DNA of 64,000 nt from JAHEKB01 sp049115575 (GTDB lineage: Bacteria; Bacteroidota; Bacteroidia; NS11-12g; UBA9320), in the NCBI GenBank assembly GCA_049115575.1, contig JAGDZU010000004.1:434001-498000 (forward strand). Direction: 5' to 3'. Both the position numbers and the translations under genes were made by a program. Below are positions 36,848 to 45,339 of this stretch, piece after piece. How positions within the stretch are numbered: position 1 is the first letter of the stretch; each line of letters begins with the position of its first letter. The notes under the pieces were generated by a model that was given only the letters and a program-made list of their open reading frames with translations, searched no databases and was not told the DNA's origin.

Positions 36848-38280
36848 AGCAAGCAAGACCTAAATTCAATAAAACAAAACTAGTTGCAACTCTTGGCCCT
36901 GCAACCTCAACGAGAGAAGTAATCCAGAAACTTATACTTGCTGGAGTTGATGTATTCCGAATCAACTTCTCGCACGGTGATTTAGAGTCGCATTTACATG
37001 TTGTTAAACTGATTAGAGCTCTGAACAGTGATATGGGTACCAATGTTGCCATACTTGGGGATCTTCAAGGGCCCAAAATGAGGATAGGTAACCTTCCGGA
37101 AAAAAGCCTAGAGTTGGAACAAGGCACCGAAGTAGTGCTTACTACAAGTAGCGACATGGCAGACAAAGCCATTCATGTGAAATTCCCTTCACTTGCTCGC
37201 GATATTAAAGTGGGTGAGAAAGTGTTGTTAGATGATGGTAAGCTCGAATTGGAATTTACGGAAATTATTGACCCTGAGCATGTGAGAGCGAAAGTGATTA
37301 CAGGCGGGACACTTCTATCCAAAAAAGGATTCAATCTACCTTCCACTAATCTGAGTGTCGAGAGTATTACCAAAAAAGACCGCAGAGATCTTGACTTTGC
37401 CATTGAGCACAAATTTGATTGGGTAGCTCTCTCTTTTGTTCGAGAACCTTCAGATATAATTCAGTTGCGAGAAATATTGAGTGAGCACGAAAGTGCAATC
37501 AACATCATTGCCAAAATTGAAAAGCCACAAGCTGTAGAGAACATAGATGCGATTATAGATGTAACTGATGGTATCATGGTTGCCAGGGGTGATTTAGGTG
37601 TTGAACTTCCAATGGAAGAAGTTCCTATGATTCAGAAGAAGGCGGTACTCAAGTGTAATAGAGCCGGCAAGCCTGTAATCATCGCCACTCAAATGATGGA
37701 GTCCATGATTGAAAGCCCTACCCCAACAAGAGCAGAGGCAAATGATGTGGCAAACGCCGTGATGGATGGCGCGGATGCGGTGATGCTCAGCGCAGAAACA
37801 GCCATTGGACAATACCCCGTTAAGGCAGTAGAGGCCGTTGAGAGAATACTGAGAAGTACGGAAGATGGTTGGAATATTTACAATAAAGCCCAGATTCCCA
37901 TGCCTGATTCTGAAACATTTCTATCAGACGAAATCTGCTATACGGCAGTAACATTGGGAGACACTATTAATGCAAAGGCGATTATTTCCATGACTCAAAC
38001 AGGATATACCGCCTATAAAATTGCTTCTTGTAGACCAAATTGCCATGTTTTCATCTTTACCTCCAACAAACAATTATTAACTCAACTCAGTTTAGTATGG
38101 AACGTGAAGGTCTATTATTATGATAAAAGGACCAATACGGATGATACTGTAAAAGGTGTAATTGAGACATTAAAGGAACTAAATTGGCTCAAGAAAGACG
38201 ATATTGTAATTAATACGGCAGCTATGCCAGCTCAAGAAAAGAGAAAAACCAACACATTAAAAATCACCAAGGTGAGATAA
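36844..38280 (+). CDS. pyk: Pyruvate kinase
   Basis: A 478-residue glycolytic enzyme. Visible: TKLVATLGPA, the substrate region RINFSHG, GDLQGPKMR, the active-site lysine context IAKIEKPQAVEN, MVARGDLGVELP and the PTRAEANDVANAVMDGADAVMLSAETA stretch (given in part). The start is the ATG at 36844; the longer open frame covers the upstream gene. The stop overlaps the ATG of the DUF2480 gene. Confidence 0.97.
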   Translation: MKQARPKFNKTKLVATLGPATSTREVIQKLILAGVDVFRINFSHGDLESHLHVVKLIRALNSDMGTNVAILGDLQGPKMRIGNLPEKSLELEQGTEVVLTTSSDMADKAIHVKFPSLARDIKVGEKVLLDDGKLELEFTEIIDPEHVRAKVITGGTLLSKKGFNLPSTNLSVESITKKDRRDLDFAIEHKFDWVALSFVREPSDIIQLREILSEHESAINIIAKIEKPQAVENIDAIIDVTDGIMVARGDLGVELPMEEVPMIQKKAVLKCNRAGKPVIIATQMMESMIESPTPTRAEANDVANAVMDGADAVMLSAETAIGQYPVKAVEAVERILRSTEDGWNIYNKAQIPMPDSETFLSDEICYTAVTLGDTINAKAIISMTQTGYTAYKIASCRPNCHVFIFTSNKQLLTQLSLVWNVKVYYYDKRTNTDDTVKGVIETLKELNWLKKDDIVINTAAMPAQEKRKTNTLKITKVR

Positions 38281-38792
38281 TGGAAGAAAAAGGAATCATC
38301 AATAAAGTTGCCAATAGTGGCATTATCACCATAGACCTGGAAGATATAATTCCAGATAAAAAAGTGAGTCTTATTGATATTCAAGATCAACTATTTCAAG
38401 GCTTAATACTAAGAGAAAAAGATTTTAGAACTTTTATTTCTGAGCATGATTGGTCACAATACCAAGACCATAGAGTGGCTGTTTTCTGTTCAACAGATGC
38501 CATAATCCCTACATGGGCCTATATGCTATTAACTAAAGCCTTGGAGCCACATACCACCGAGATTTACTTCTGCAAACAAGAGAGCCTTGATCATTTGGTG
38601 GCTGAAAGGGCTATTGCAGAATTAGATGCATCGTCATATGCAGATGCAAGAGTGGTTATTAAAGGATGCGGTGAGCGCCAAATAAGTAATCACGCTTTTG
38701 TTTCGCTGAGCACTAAGCTCATGCCATATGTTAAGAGTCTAATGTTTGGAGAACCTTGTTCTACGGTTCCTATCTACAAGAAAAAAGTCTAG
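38280..38792 (+). CDS. DUF2480 family protein
   Basis: A 170-residue protein restricted mainly to Bacteroidota. Characteristic stretches: IINKVANSGIITIDLED at the start, KDFRTFI, DHRVAVFCSTDAIIPTWAY in the middle and VVIKGCG near the end. Function unknown; no known catalytic motif. The end (SLMFGEPCSTVPIYKK) is well kept in the family, as far as I recall. It is coupled to pyk by a TAATG overlap and converges with the following gene by a four-base overlap. Confidence 0.85.
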   Translation: MEEKGIINKVANSGIITIDLEDIIPDKKVSLIDIQDQLFQGLILREKDFRTFISEHDWSQYQDHRVAVFCSTDAIIPTWAYMLLTKALEPHTTEIYFCKQESLDHLVAERAIAELDASSYADARVVIKGCGERQISNHAFVSLSTKLMPYVKSLMFGEPCSTVPIYKKKV

Positions 38793-39364
38793 TCGATGTT
38801 CTCAAGAGCGTCGAACTCCATATTTCTTTCTCCGTCTACATATTGAGTAACAAAAGCATCTTCTATGCCTAATGCCTTTATATCACTAGCAAACTGCAAA
38901 GCGTCCATTACATCCTCAAAGTATCCAATAACATAGCGCTTAGCCCCGTCTACTTCTTCGGCTTTCACTACTTTCAACTTATTGTTGAATGATACTAGAT
39001 CCAATTGTTGGTAGTATCCCATTTGCACTTGATAGACCGTTCCTTCTGGCAAATCAGTAGTGGGCATACTGGCCAATAGGTTCTGATATTTTAGCTCCAA
39101 CTGCTGAAGACTAATCAGCATTTCTTCATTCTGACGTTCTGCAGCATCTAGTTTGGCCTGCAAACTTTCAATTTCAGCTTCTAATGCAGCTATTTCATTC
39201 TCATGACGAGCTAACATTGCGACCCATTTTTCTGGATTTTTCTTATAGGTTTTAATTTCTTTCTTAAGCGCTTTTCGCTCTTGCTTAGTAAGAGTTTGAG
39301 CAGATAAGCTTCCCATAAAAATCATCAAAGTAAAAAGAAGTAGATATCGCATAGTATTTTTCAT
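38789..39364 (-). CDS. Exported coiled-coil protein with SPOR-like C-terminus
   Basis: A 191-residue protein: signal peptide (to SLSAQ, about residue 23), a charged helix and coiled coil (about 25-100; regular EIAALEAEIESLQAKL heptads) and a C-terminal alpha-beta domain (about 108-180; VYQVQMGYY, YVIGYFEDVMDALQFASDIK) that resembles a SPOR fold, which binds denuded peptidoglycan. The SPOR call is by pattern only. ATG at 39364 or at 39352 could be used. Confidence 0.7.
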   Translation of the reverse strand: MKNTMRYLLLFTLMIFMGSLSAQTLTKQERKALKKEIKTYKKNPEKWVAMLARHENEIAALEAEIESLQAKLDAAERQNEEMLISLQQLELKYQNLLASMPTTDLPEGTVYQVQMGYYQQLDLVSFNNKLKVVKAEEVDGAKRYVIGYFEDVMDALQFASDIKALGIEDAFVTQYVDGERNMEFDALENID

Positions 39365-39431
39365 TAATTCTAAATTTTGAACAAAACTAAGAATTGAAGA
39401 GGGTGAGTGAACGCAGACTAATGTTAATAAC

Positions 39432-39439
39432 TAACTTTG
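39432..39439 (+). promoter_or_regulatory. Bacteroidota -7 promoter motif before fumC
   Basis: TAACTTTG matches TAnnTTTG exactly, 18 bases upstream of the fumC ATG at 39458. Confidence 0.5.
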
Positions 39440-39457
39440 CCACCTGTTTTTTATACA

Positions 39458-40861
39458 ATGGACTCAAGAATTGAAAGAGACAGTCTTGGTGAGGTAAAAG
39501 TACCTGCCGGACAATATTGGGGAGCTCAAACCCAAAGATCATTACAGAATTTCAAAATTGGTAATCAAAGAATGCCAATTGAAATTATACGTGCGTTTGG
39601 AGTACTAAAAAAATGCGCTGCTCAAACTAACCATGAATTAGGGGTACTTTCAGAAGAAAAAATGAAGCTCATCTCTGAAACTTGTGATGAGATTATTGCT
39701 GGAAAGTTAGACAGTGAATTTCCTTTGGTTATCTGGCAAACGGGGAGTGGAACTCAAAGCAATATGAATGTTAATGAGGTAATTGCTAACCGAGCTCATG
39801 TTATAAATGGAGGCAAGCTAACCGACGAAAACAAAGTACTTCATCCCAACGATGATGTAAATAAGTCTCAAAGTAGCAACGACACCTTCCCAACTGCGAT
39901 GACCATAGCAGTCTATAAGCAAATGGTGGACTTTGCTATTCCAGGTCTTCAAGTCTTAAAAGACACGTTCAAAAAGAAAGCTAGAGAGTTTAAAGATATT
40001 GTAAAGATTGGCAGAACTCATTTCATGGATGCAACACCTATTACTTTAGGTCAGGAATTCTCAGGATACAGGAGACAGTTGGAGTTGAGTATTAGTGCCA
40101 TAGAAACGGCCATGTATACCGCCACAGAACTCGCTTTGGGAGGTACAGCTGTTGGAACAGGCTTAAATACTCCAGAAGGTTATGCAGAATTAGTAGCTCA
40201 AAAGATTTCAGACGAAATGGAAATGCCATTCCGCACAGCTGAAAACAAATTCGAAGCCTTAGCGGCACATGATGCCATGGTTGAATTGCACGGTTCTTTA
40301 AAACGAGCTGCTGTAAGTCTTATGAAAATTGGCAATGATATTAGAATGCTGAGTTCAGGACCTAGAAGTGGCATTGGTGAAATTATCATTCCTTCTAATG
40401 AACCTGGCTCTTCAATTATGCCTGGCAAAGTGAATCCTACCCAAGCAGAAGCTCTGACCATGGTTTGCGCACAAGTGATGGGTAACGATGTTGCTGTAAG
40501 TGTAGGGGGCAGTAACGGCCACTTTGAATTGAACGTATTTAAACCAATGATTGCTGCTAACCTTTTACAATCTGCCAGAATACTAGGACAAGCGTGTTTG
40601 TCTTTTAACAACAATTGTGTATCTGGGATAGAAGCAAATCATGTGGAAATTGAGAACAAGCTTAACAATTCACTCATGCTTGTTACCGCTTTGAATACAC
40701 ATATTGGCTATGATAATGCAGCTAAAATTGCCAAGAAAGCCTATGCGGACAATAGTAGCCTTAAAGAGGCAGCTTTGGCCTTAGAATTACTGACCGCCGA
40801 ACAGTTTGACGAATGGGTTAAACCCGAAAATATGGTGGGAGATAAAGAGCTAGGGTTTTAA
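39458..40861 (+). CDS. fumC: Class II fumarate hydratase
   Basis: A 467-residue iron-independent fumarase of the TCA cycle. Visible: the N-terminal GQYWGAQTQRSL, the substrate-binding SGTQSNMNVNEV, NDDVNKSQSSNDTFPTAM, GRTHFMDATP and the signature GSSIMPGKVNPTQAEA containing the catalytic serine loop. The start is the ATG at 39458, since the open frame's earlier codons lie in the predicted leader. Confidence 0.97.
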   Translation: MDSRIERDSLGEVKVPAGQYWGAQTQRSLQNFKIGNQRMPIEIIRAFGVLKKCAAQTNHELGVLSEEKMKLISETCDEIIAGKLDSEFPLVIWQTGSGTQSNMNVNEVIANRAHVINGGKLTDENKVLHPNDDVNKSQSSNDTFPTAMTIAVYKQMVDFAIPGLQVLKDTFKKKAREFKDIVKIGRTHFMDATPITLGQEFSGYRRQLELSISAIETAMYTATELALGGTAVGTGLNTPEGYAELVAQKISDEMEMPFRTAENKFEALAAHDAMVELHGSLKRAAVSLMKIGNDIRMLSSGPRSGIGEIIIPSNEPGSSIMPGKVNPTQAEALTMVCAQVMGNDVAVSVGGSNGHFELNVFKPMIAANLLQSARILGQACLSFNNNCVSGIEANHVEIENKLNNSLMLVTALNTHIGYDNAAKIAKKAYADNSSLKEAALALELLTAEQFDEWVKPENMVGDKELGF

Positions 40862-41016
40862 TGTTTAGTTGATAATGGTTAATTATTAATTGGTTTTGAT
40901 AAATGAAGACGCTTGTGTTGTATCTCAGCATCTTCAACAAATTCAAACCTAGATTAATTTCTGATTTGTATTGAAATAGTAAATTCCCCTTGGGGATATG
41001 GGGAACCTATGTTAAC

Positions 41017-41111
41017 GGTTAGTTATTAATGGTTAGTTATTAATTTGTATTGATCCTGCTCCTCTCAAAGAGATTCAGGCTCCAATTCTGGTTGACTGTT
41101 GACTGTTGACT
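41017..41111. repeat. Two short tandem repeats in the fumC downstream gap
   Basis: GGTTAGTTATTAAT occurs twice in tandem (41017-41030 and 41031-41044), and the 7-mer GTTGACT occurs three times (41091-41111). A related GGTTAATTATTAATTGG lies at 40875-40891. The rest of the 298-base gap (40862-41159) holds a small CCCC-TT-GGGG palindrome at about 40986-40995 and no gene. Confidence 0.7.
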
Positions 41112-41159
41112 GCCTTCAATAAGTTTGAATTAAACTGTATCCTTTTGCTATCTGAGGCG

Positions 41160-41768
41160 TTACGTCCCCAAATTATACCTCAAACCAATGGTGTAAAGTC
41201 TATTGTACCAACCTGCCCTGCCAAACCAAGTAGGACTGTTTACAACTATAGGGTAGTCTCTAATACTTAAAACTGAATATGAATGTCTTAATTCAGCTCC
41301 CCAATGATCTGTAAAGAAATAGGTTCCGCCAAGATGAAAAGCCACTTCATATTTTAATAGGGCCTCTTCTTTAGCAATAAAACCATTATCATCTCTTTCG
41401 TTAAAAACAGAAATACCTACGGATGGTCCTGCAAAGAATCTTATCTTCTTATTGAAATTATATCTGGCCAAAATGGGCACTTCGGCATAGTGATAATCAA
41501 TTTTCAATGTAGGCGTGAAGACTTCTGGATCTATTACTTTTTTACTTCCTTTCTGGGTATATAATATTTCAAAAGACCATTCCCAAGGCTCTTTTACTTT
41601 TCTGCTAATAGCTATCCCAGTGTTTAGACCTAGCTTATTGTAGCCTGCTAATTGGTCCCCATCAATTTGTGAGAAATTCGCACCCAATAATAATTCAGCT
41701 TGATAACCTTGGGCTCTGAGCTCCCCAAATAAAAAAATACAAATAATGAGGCTTAAGTACTTCTGCAT
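41160..41768 (-). CDS. Outer membrane beta-barrel protein (porin family, PorT-like fold)
   Basis: A 202-residue protein with a signal peptide (to LRAQ, about residue 19) and alternating beta-strand pattern rich in Tyr, Gly and Phe: GANFSQIDGD, GLNTGIAI, FFAGPSVGISV, YKVAFHLGG-type strands and the terminal YTIGLRYNLG. This matches the small opacity-like outer membrane barrels with an FAGPSVG strand common in Bacteroidota. Function is not known. Confidence 0.8.
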   Translation of the reverse strand: MQKYLSLIICIFLFGELRAQGYQAELLLGANFSQIDGDQLAGYNKLGLNTGIAISRKVKEPWEWSFEILYTQKGSKKVIDPEVFTPTLKIDYHYAEVPILARYNFNKKIRFFAGPSVGISVFNERDDNGFIAKEEALLKYEVAFHLGGTYFFTDHWGAELRHSYSVLSIRDYPIVVNSPTWFGRAGWYNRLYTIGLRYNLGT

Positions 41769-41798
41769 ACGCTCAAAAATAAATAACTTGCATAGATT

Positions 41799-42158
41799 AT
41801 GAGTGCAGATACTAAAAGGAGGAACAAAGACATAGCAGGATACCTGATATTGAACATTCTTGCAGAAATTGATGGAGACTTTAATGCAAGTGAAGGAAGT
41901 GTGATTGCGGAATATGTATCTGAAAGCTTCCCGCTAGGGGGAAATCTAGAAAATGCTTTAGAAGAATTAAGTACGCTAGATCAGTCTAACTACCCATTAT
42001 TATTTCAAAAATGCGCGGAAGATTTCTATGCAGATTCTACTGAAAAAGAAAGATTGCATTTTGTAGATTTTGCCATCAAACTTATTAATGCGGATGAAAA
42101 GATAGACCAGGATGAAAACTGGATGCTCAATAAGCTGTACCAATACTGGGATCTTTAA
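41799..42158 (+). CDS. TerB-like helical protein
   Basis: A 119-residue acidic helical protein. The paired pattern NILAEIDGDFNASEGSVI and FAIKLINADEKIDQDENWML is the repeated helix-turn with acidic residues seen in TerB/DUF533-type proteins, whose members bind metal in some cases. The name does not imply tellurite resistance. It has its own ATG with a TAACTTG promoter-like motif 8 bases upstream and converges with the glycosyltransferase gene by four bases. Confidence 0.7.
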   Translation: MSADTKRRNKDIAGYLILNILAEIDGDFNASEGSVIAEYVSESFPLGGNLENALEELSTLDQSNYPLLFQKCAEDFYADSTEKERLHFVDFAIKLINADEKIDQDENWMLNKLYQYWDL

Positions 42159-43039
42159 GATCTAGATCTAAGGGCAAACCAAGCTCTCTTTAATCGCGTA
42201 ATAAAACCAGTAGTGTGAGTAGAAGCTTTACGAACCGATTCTCCCATAAATAGTTGGTTTTTATAAAACTCCCTAGAACTAATACCCCACTTTAATAAGA
42301 ACGCTTTTCTTCCGGTGTTTTTTCTTATTCTTCCTGTAGATTTTGAGCCAAAATGATACACTAAACTGGATCCGACTCCAATAAAATCTCTAAGCCCAGC
42401 TGTGTATAATTTCATGCTGAGATCTGGGTCGGAATACATTCCCGGACTAAATTCTATGCTCATTCCACCCACCAAATCCCAATAATCAATGTGCAGCATC
42501 AAAGGTGGCCAGGTACTACCAGACCAGTCCTCTTTCTTTAACTTTTCTGCTGATGCGATTAATTCATTTTCATTGAATGTCTCTAAATCCCTTCCAAAAT
42601 CAGATATAACAACACATGGATTGCCCGTGTCTTCAGGTTCAATGAGGGTTCCGCTTAAGGCAACAGCTTTGGATTGAAAACCAAGAGCTCTATGGTATAG
42701 TCTAGTGTCCCATTTAGGCAAAACATACATATCGTCATTCATATAAACAATCCAATCGGACTTGATTAAGGCTCTACACGCATTTAGGCCATAACATATT
42801 CCTGCATTTTGCTCGAAATAAACTATGTCTAAATCTTCTGCATTTTTACACCATTCTAAGGTGCCGTCTGATCCCTCATTAACAACAACTATAATTTGAA
42901 CCTTTAAACTAGAATGAGTTCTAATACTTGAAACACAGAGCTTTAAGTGGCCCAAGTTGTTCCAGCTTGGAATTAATACACTTAAATCATAATTGTTTAA
43001 AGCACTTTGAGAATACCTTTTGAATTTTAGCTCATGCAT
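42155..43039 (-). CDS. Family 2 glycosyltransferase
   Basis: A 294-residue inverting GT-A fold enzyme. The nucleotide-sugar-binding start LSVLIPSWNN, the conserved VVVNEGSDGT, the GICYGLNACRALIKSD segment and the metal-binding acidic motif YMNDDMYV (about residues 100-107) are visible. Acceptor and sugar are unknown. The start is placed at the ATG at 43039; the frame stays open ten codons further into the promoter region of the divergent mscS gene. No other polysaccharide genes are near. Confidence 0.88.
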   Translation of the reverse strand: MHELKFKRYSQSALNNYDLSVLIPSWNNLGHLKLCVSSIRTHSSLKVQIIVVVNEGSDGTLEWCKNAEDLDIVYFEQNAGICYGLNACRALIKSDWIVYMNDDMYVLPKWDTRLYHRALGFQSKAVALSGTLIEPEDTGNPCVVISDFGRDLETFNENELIASAEKLKKEDWSGSTWPPLMLHIDYWDLVGGMSIEFSPGMYSDPDLSMKLYTAGLRDFIGVGSSLVYHFGSKSTGRIRKNTGRKAFLLKWGISSREFYKNQLFMGESVRKASTHTTGFITRLKRAWFALRSRS

Positions 43040-43076
43040 CACCTCAAATATAATAAGCCTAGAATCCAATTTTGTC

Positions 43077-43084
43077 TATATTTG
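43077..43084 (+). promoter_or_regulatory. Bacteroidota -7 promoter motif before mscS-like gene
   Basis: TATATTTG matches TAnnTTTG exactly, 16 bases before the ATG at 43101. Confidence 0.45.
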
Positions 43085-43100
43085 GCATGAGCAGTTGCTT

Positions 43101-43997
43101 ATGGAAGATATTGGATCCAATCTCGAATGGATGAGTGAATTTAGTTTAGACTGGAAAACCAGTGTGATGATAATTATCATCATAATTGGTGCAATTCTAC
43201 TTACACGTGCTACACGCTGGCTAGCAGATCGCTTATATTCCACAGTTGCATCTAAAGCCGCAATAAATACAACCAGATTCAACTTTGTAAAAAATGCTTT
43301 GTCCATCATTGTTTGGATTTTGGCATTTGCAGCTATTGTTTCTATGATCCCTCGTTTAAAAGCGATAGCCATTACCCTTTTTGCAGGTGCTGGAATTATG
43401 GTTGCAATAATTGGCCTAGCTGCTCAAAAGGCATTTTCAAATATTATAAGCGGGATAGTTATGATCATATTCGAACCATTTAAAGTGGGAGATGTAATCA
43501 GTGTGGAGGGAGAACATTTTGGCATGGTAGAAGATATCACGCTAAGACATACAGTCATTAATAATTTGGAAAATCAGTTGATCATTATTCCGAACTCCGT
43601 AATAAGTGCCGCTACTATTATTAATGAAAGTATATACTTTGGTTTATTGTGTAAATGGATGGATATAGGGATTAGCTATGATAGCGATATAGAATTAGCA
43701 ACCCGTATAATTCATGAAGAAACTGATAAACATCCGAATGTAGTTCGAGAACCTGGAACAGATTACCCTAACAAGGTTAATGTCCGCGTAGTTGAGTATG
43801 CGGATTTCAGCGTTAATTTAAGGTGTTATGTTTGGACCAATAACGCCAGAGCAGGAATTCAAATTCAAAGTGATTTATACAAAAGCATAAAGGCGCGCTT
43901 TGATTTGGAAGGAATAGAAATACCTTTTCCTTATAGAACAATTGTCTTTAAAAATGATTTGCCAAATAAGCCTCAAATAGATATTAATCCCGAATGA
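43101..43997 (+). CDS. MscS-family mechanosensitive channel
   Basis: A 298-residue channel that releases solutes on osmotic downshock. Three membrane helices (about 20-42, 62-84 and 90-115) end in the pore-lining Gly/Ala-rich helix (LFAGAGIMVAIIGLAAQKAF). The beta domain follows with PFKVGDVISV and QLIIIPNSVI, then the alpha-beta C-terminal domain. The start is the ATG at 43101; the longer open frame overlaps the divergent gene. The stop overlaps the ATG of the carbonic anhydrase (ATGA). Confidence 0.93.
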   Translation: MEDIGSNLEWMSEFSLDWKTSVMIIIIIIGAILLTRATRWLADRLYSTVASKAAINTTRFNFVKNALSIIVWILAFAAIVSMIPRLKAIAITLFAGAGIMVAIIGLAAQKAFSNIISGIVMIIFEPFKVGDVISVEGEHFGMVEDITLRHTVINNLENQLIIIPNSVISAATIINESIYFGLLCKWMDIGISYDSDIELATRIIHEETDKHPNVVREPGTDYPNKVNVRVVEYADFSVNLRCYVWTNNARAGIQIQSDLYKSIKARFDLEGIEIPFPYRTIVFKNDLPNKPQIDINPE

Positions 43998-44737
43998 ATA
44001 AGATAGTATTTTTAGTATTCTCAGTAGTTCTTTACTCGTGCCAACAATCTTCTTCTATAGAGGAAAATACGCTTATTACTGATACTCTTCATACTGAAGT
44101 AATGACTGCAGATAAGCAGTCAAATATGAGTTTCAATGATGTTATATCAGAACTAAAAGAAGGTAATTTACGCTTTGTTGAGAATCATATGTACCGAAGA
44201 AACAACGTAGCCCAATTGGAATATTTAGAAAGTGGCCAACACCCCAAGGCAGTGGTATTATCTTGTATTGATAGCAGGGTTCCTGTGGAAGAAGTGTTTG
44301 ACCAAGGGGTAGGAGATTTATTTGTAATTAGAGTTGCGGGAAACATAGACAATGATCACAACCTTGCAAGTTTAGAATACGGCTGCAAAGTTTCCGGTGC
44401 TAAAGTTATAGTAGTTCTAGGCCATGAATACTGTGGTGCCATTAAAAGTGCCGTAAAAGGCGTTGACATGGGAAATATTACGGAGCTGCTCTCTCATGTG
44501 CAACCTGTGCTAGACAAGCATGAGGAATTTCCAGGAGAAAGAACCGTAGACAATCCTGATTTTCTAGAGCTTATTACTAAAGACAATGCTCTAATGACCT
44601 TAGATGATATTAGGGCGCACAGTGCCATTCTAAACAGCATGGAGCAAGAAGACCGAATCAAACTAGTAGCCGCATATTTTGATATGGGTACTGGTAAAAT
44701 CTTATGGCTGGACGAGAAGGATAACCCTATGCATTAA
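43994..44737 (+). CDS. Beta-class carbonic anhydrase, predicted lipoprotein
   Basis: A 247-residue zinc enzyme converting CO2 and bicarbonate. Zinc and catalytic residues are all present: Cys91, Asp93 and Arg95 in SCIDSRVP, and His144 and Cys147 in GHEYCGAI. The N-terminus is a lipoprotein-type signal (VLYSC, Cys16), so the enzyme should be anchored in the periplasm or outer membrane, while many beta-class enzymes are cytoplasmic. It is translationally coupled to the MscS-type channel (four-base overlap). Confidence 0.9.
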   Translation: MNKIVFLVFSVVLYSCQQSSSIEENTLITDTLHTEVMTADKQSNMSFNDVISELKEGNLRFVENHMYRRNNVAQLEYLESGQHPKAVVLSCIDSRVPVEEVFDQGVGDLFVIRVAGNIDNDHNLASLEYGCKVSGAKVIVVLGHEYCGAIKSAVKGVDMGNITELLSHVQPVLDKHEEFPGERTVDNPDFLELITKDNALMTLDDIRAHSAILNSMEQEDRIKLVAAYFDMGTGKILWLDEKDNPMH

Positions 44738-44812
44738 GGATTGTAATACCGTTTTTCTCACCAGAAGTGCTCTCAATTGGGTGTATTCACACACTCGATA
44801 TCAGCTATAAAT

Positions 44813-44831
44813 ATGAGTAATCTCAACTCAT
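44813..44831. promoter_or_regulatory. Inverted repeat upstream of norC, candidate operator
   Basis: ATGAGT and ACTCAT form a perfect 6-base inverted repeat with a 7-base spacer, 68 bases upstream of the norC ATG. Nitric oxide reductase genes are usually controlled by NO-sensing regulators. The sequence does not match a consensus I know, so the role is a guess. Confidence 0.3.
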
Positions 44832-44898
44832 TTGGTAAGGGTTAGAGTTAGGCTCAGACCTACCTTTACCCATTTAAAATCAATTTAAAACCAAAATC

Positions 44899-45327
44899 AT
44901 GTTATCCAAATCACAAGCAAGAGCTTTCTTCTTGGGAGGTACGATTCTAACTTTTGCAATTTTTCTTGGATTGTCTTGGCAATCTTTGAGTAAGGAGGTC
45001 CCCAAAAGAACGCATGAAGAAAACCTTTCTGAACAGGTTGTCAGAGGGAAACACATTTGGGAGTCTAACAATTGTATGGGCTGCCACACCATTCTAGGAG
45101 AAGGTGCATACTATGCACCAGAACTAACTAAAGTTTATGAAAGGCGAGGGCCGGGTTACATCAAGGCTACCTTGATGTCTGAAAAGCCATGGGCGCCAAG
45201 AGGCAGAAAAATGGTGGCTTACAATATGTCTGCGGAAGAGGCCGAAGATGTTGTAGCTTTTTTTAAATGGATAGGTGAAACGGATCTAAACGGTTTCCCA
45301 CCTGAGCCTAATCTTAAGTCTAACTAA
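44899..45327 (+). CDS. norC: Nitric oxide reductase subunit C (cytochrome c)
   Basis: A 142-residue membrane-anchored cytochrome c, the electron-donating subunit of the cNOR complex. One N-terminal membrane helix (about 8-28) is followed by the heme site CMGCH (Cys59, Cys62, His63) and the NorC-typical HTILGEGAYYAPELTKV. The axial methionine is probably in GRKMVAYNMS. norB follows after 12 bases. Confidence 0.95.
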   Translation: MLSKSQARAFFLGGTILTFAIFLGLSWQSLSKEVPKRTHEENLSEQVVRGKHIWESNNCMGCHTILGEGAYYAPELTKVYERRGPGYIKATLMSEKPWAPRGRKMVAYNMSAEEAEDVVAFFKWIGETDLNGFPPEPNLKSN

Positions 45328-45339
45328 AACGAAATTGAC

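Noticed and set aside
36771..37052. Minus-strand frame across the start of pyk
   Set aside because: Antisense to the conserved pyk N-terminus and the upstream gene; no supporting features.
40198..40614. 138-codon frame antisense to fumC
   Set aside because: fumC is clearly coding on the other strand, and the antisense product has biased composition without recognisable features.
41091..41111. GTTGACT triplet as a CRISPR-like array
   Set aside because: Units are 7 bases in direct tandem with no spacers and no cas genes nearby.
41799..42158. TerB-like gene as tellurite resistance or a phage-defence ter cluster
   Set aside because: Only a single TerB-like protein is present; no terC, terD or associated genes occur around it.
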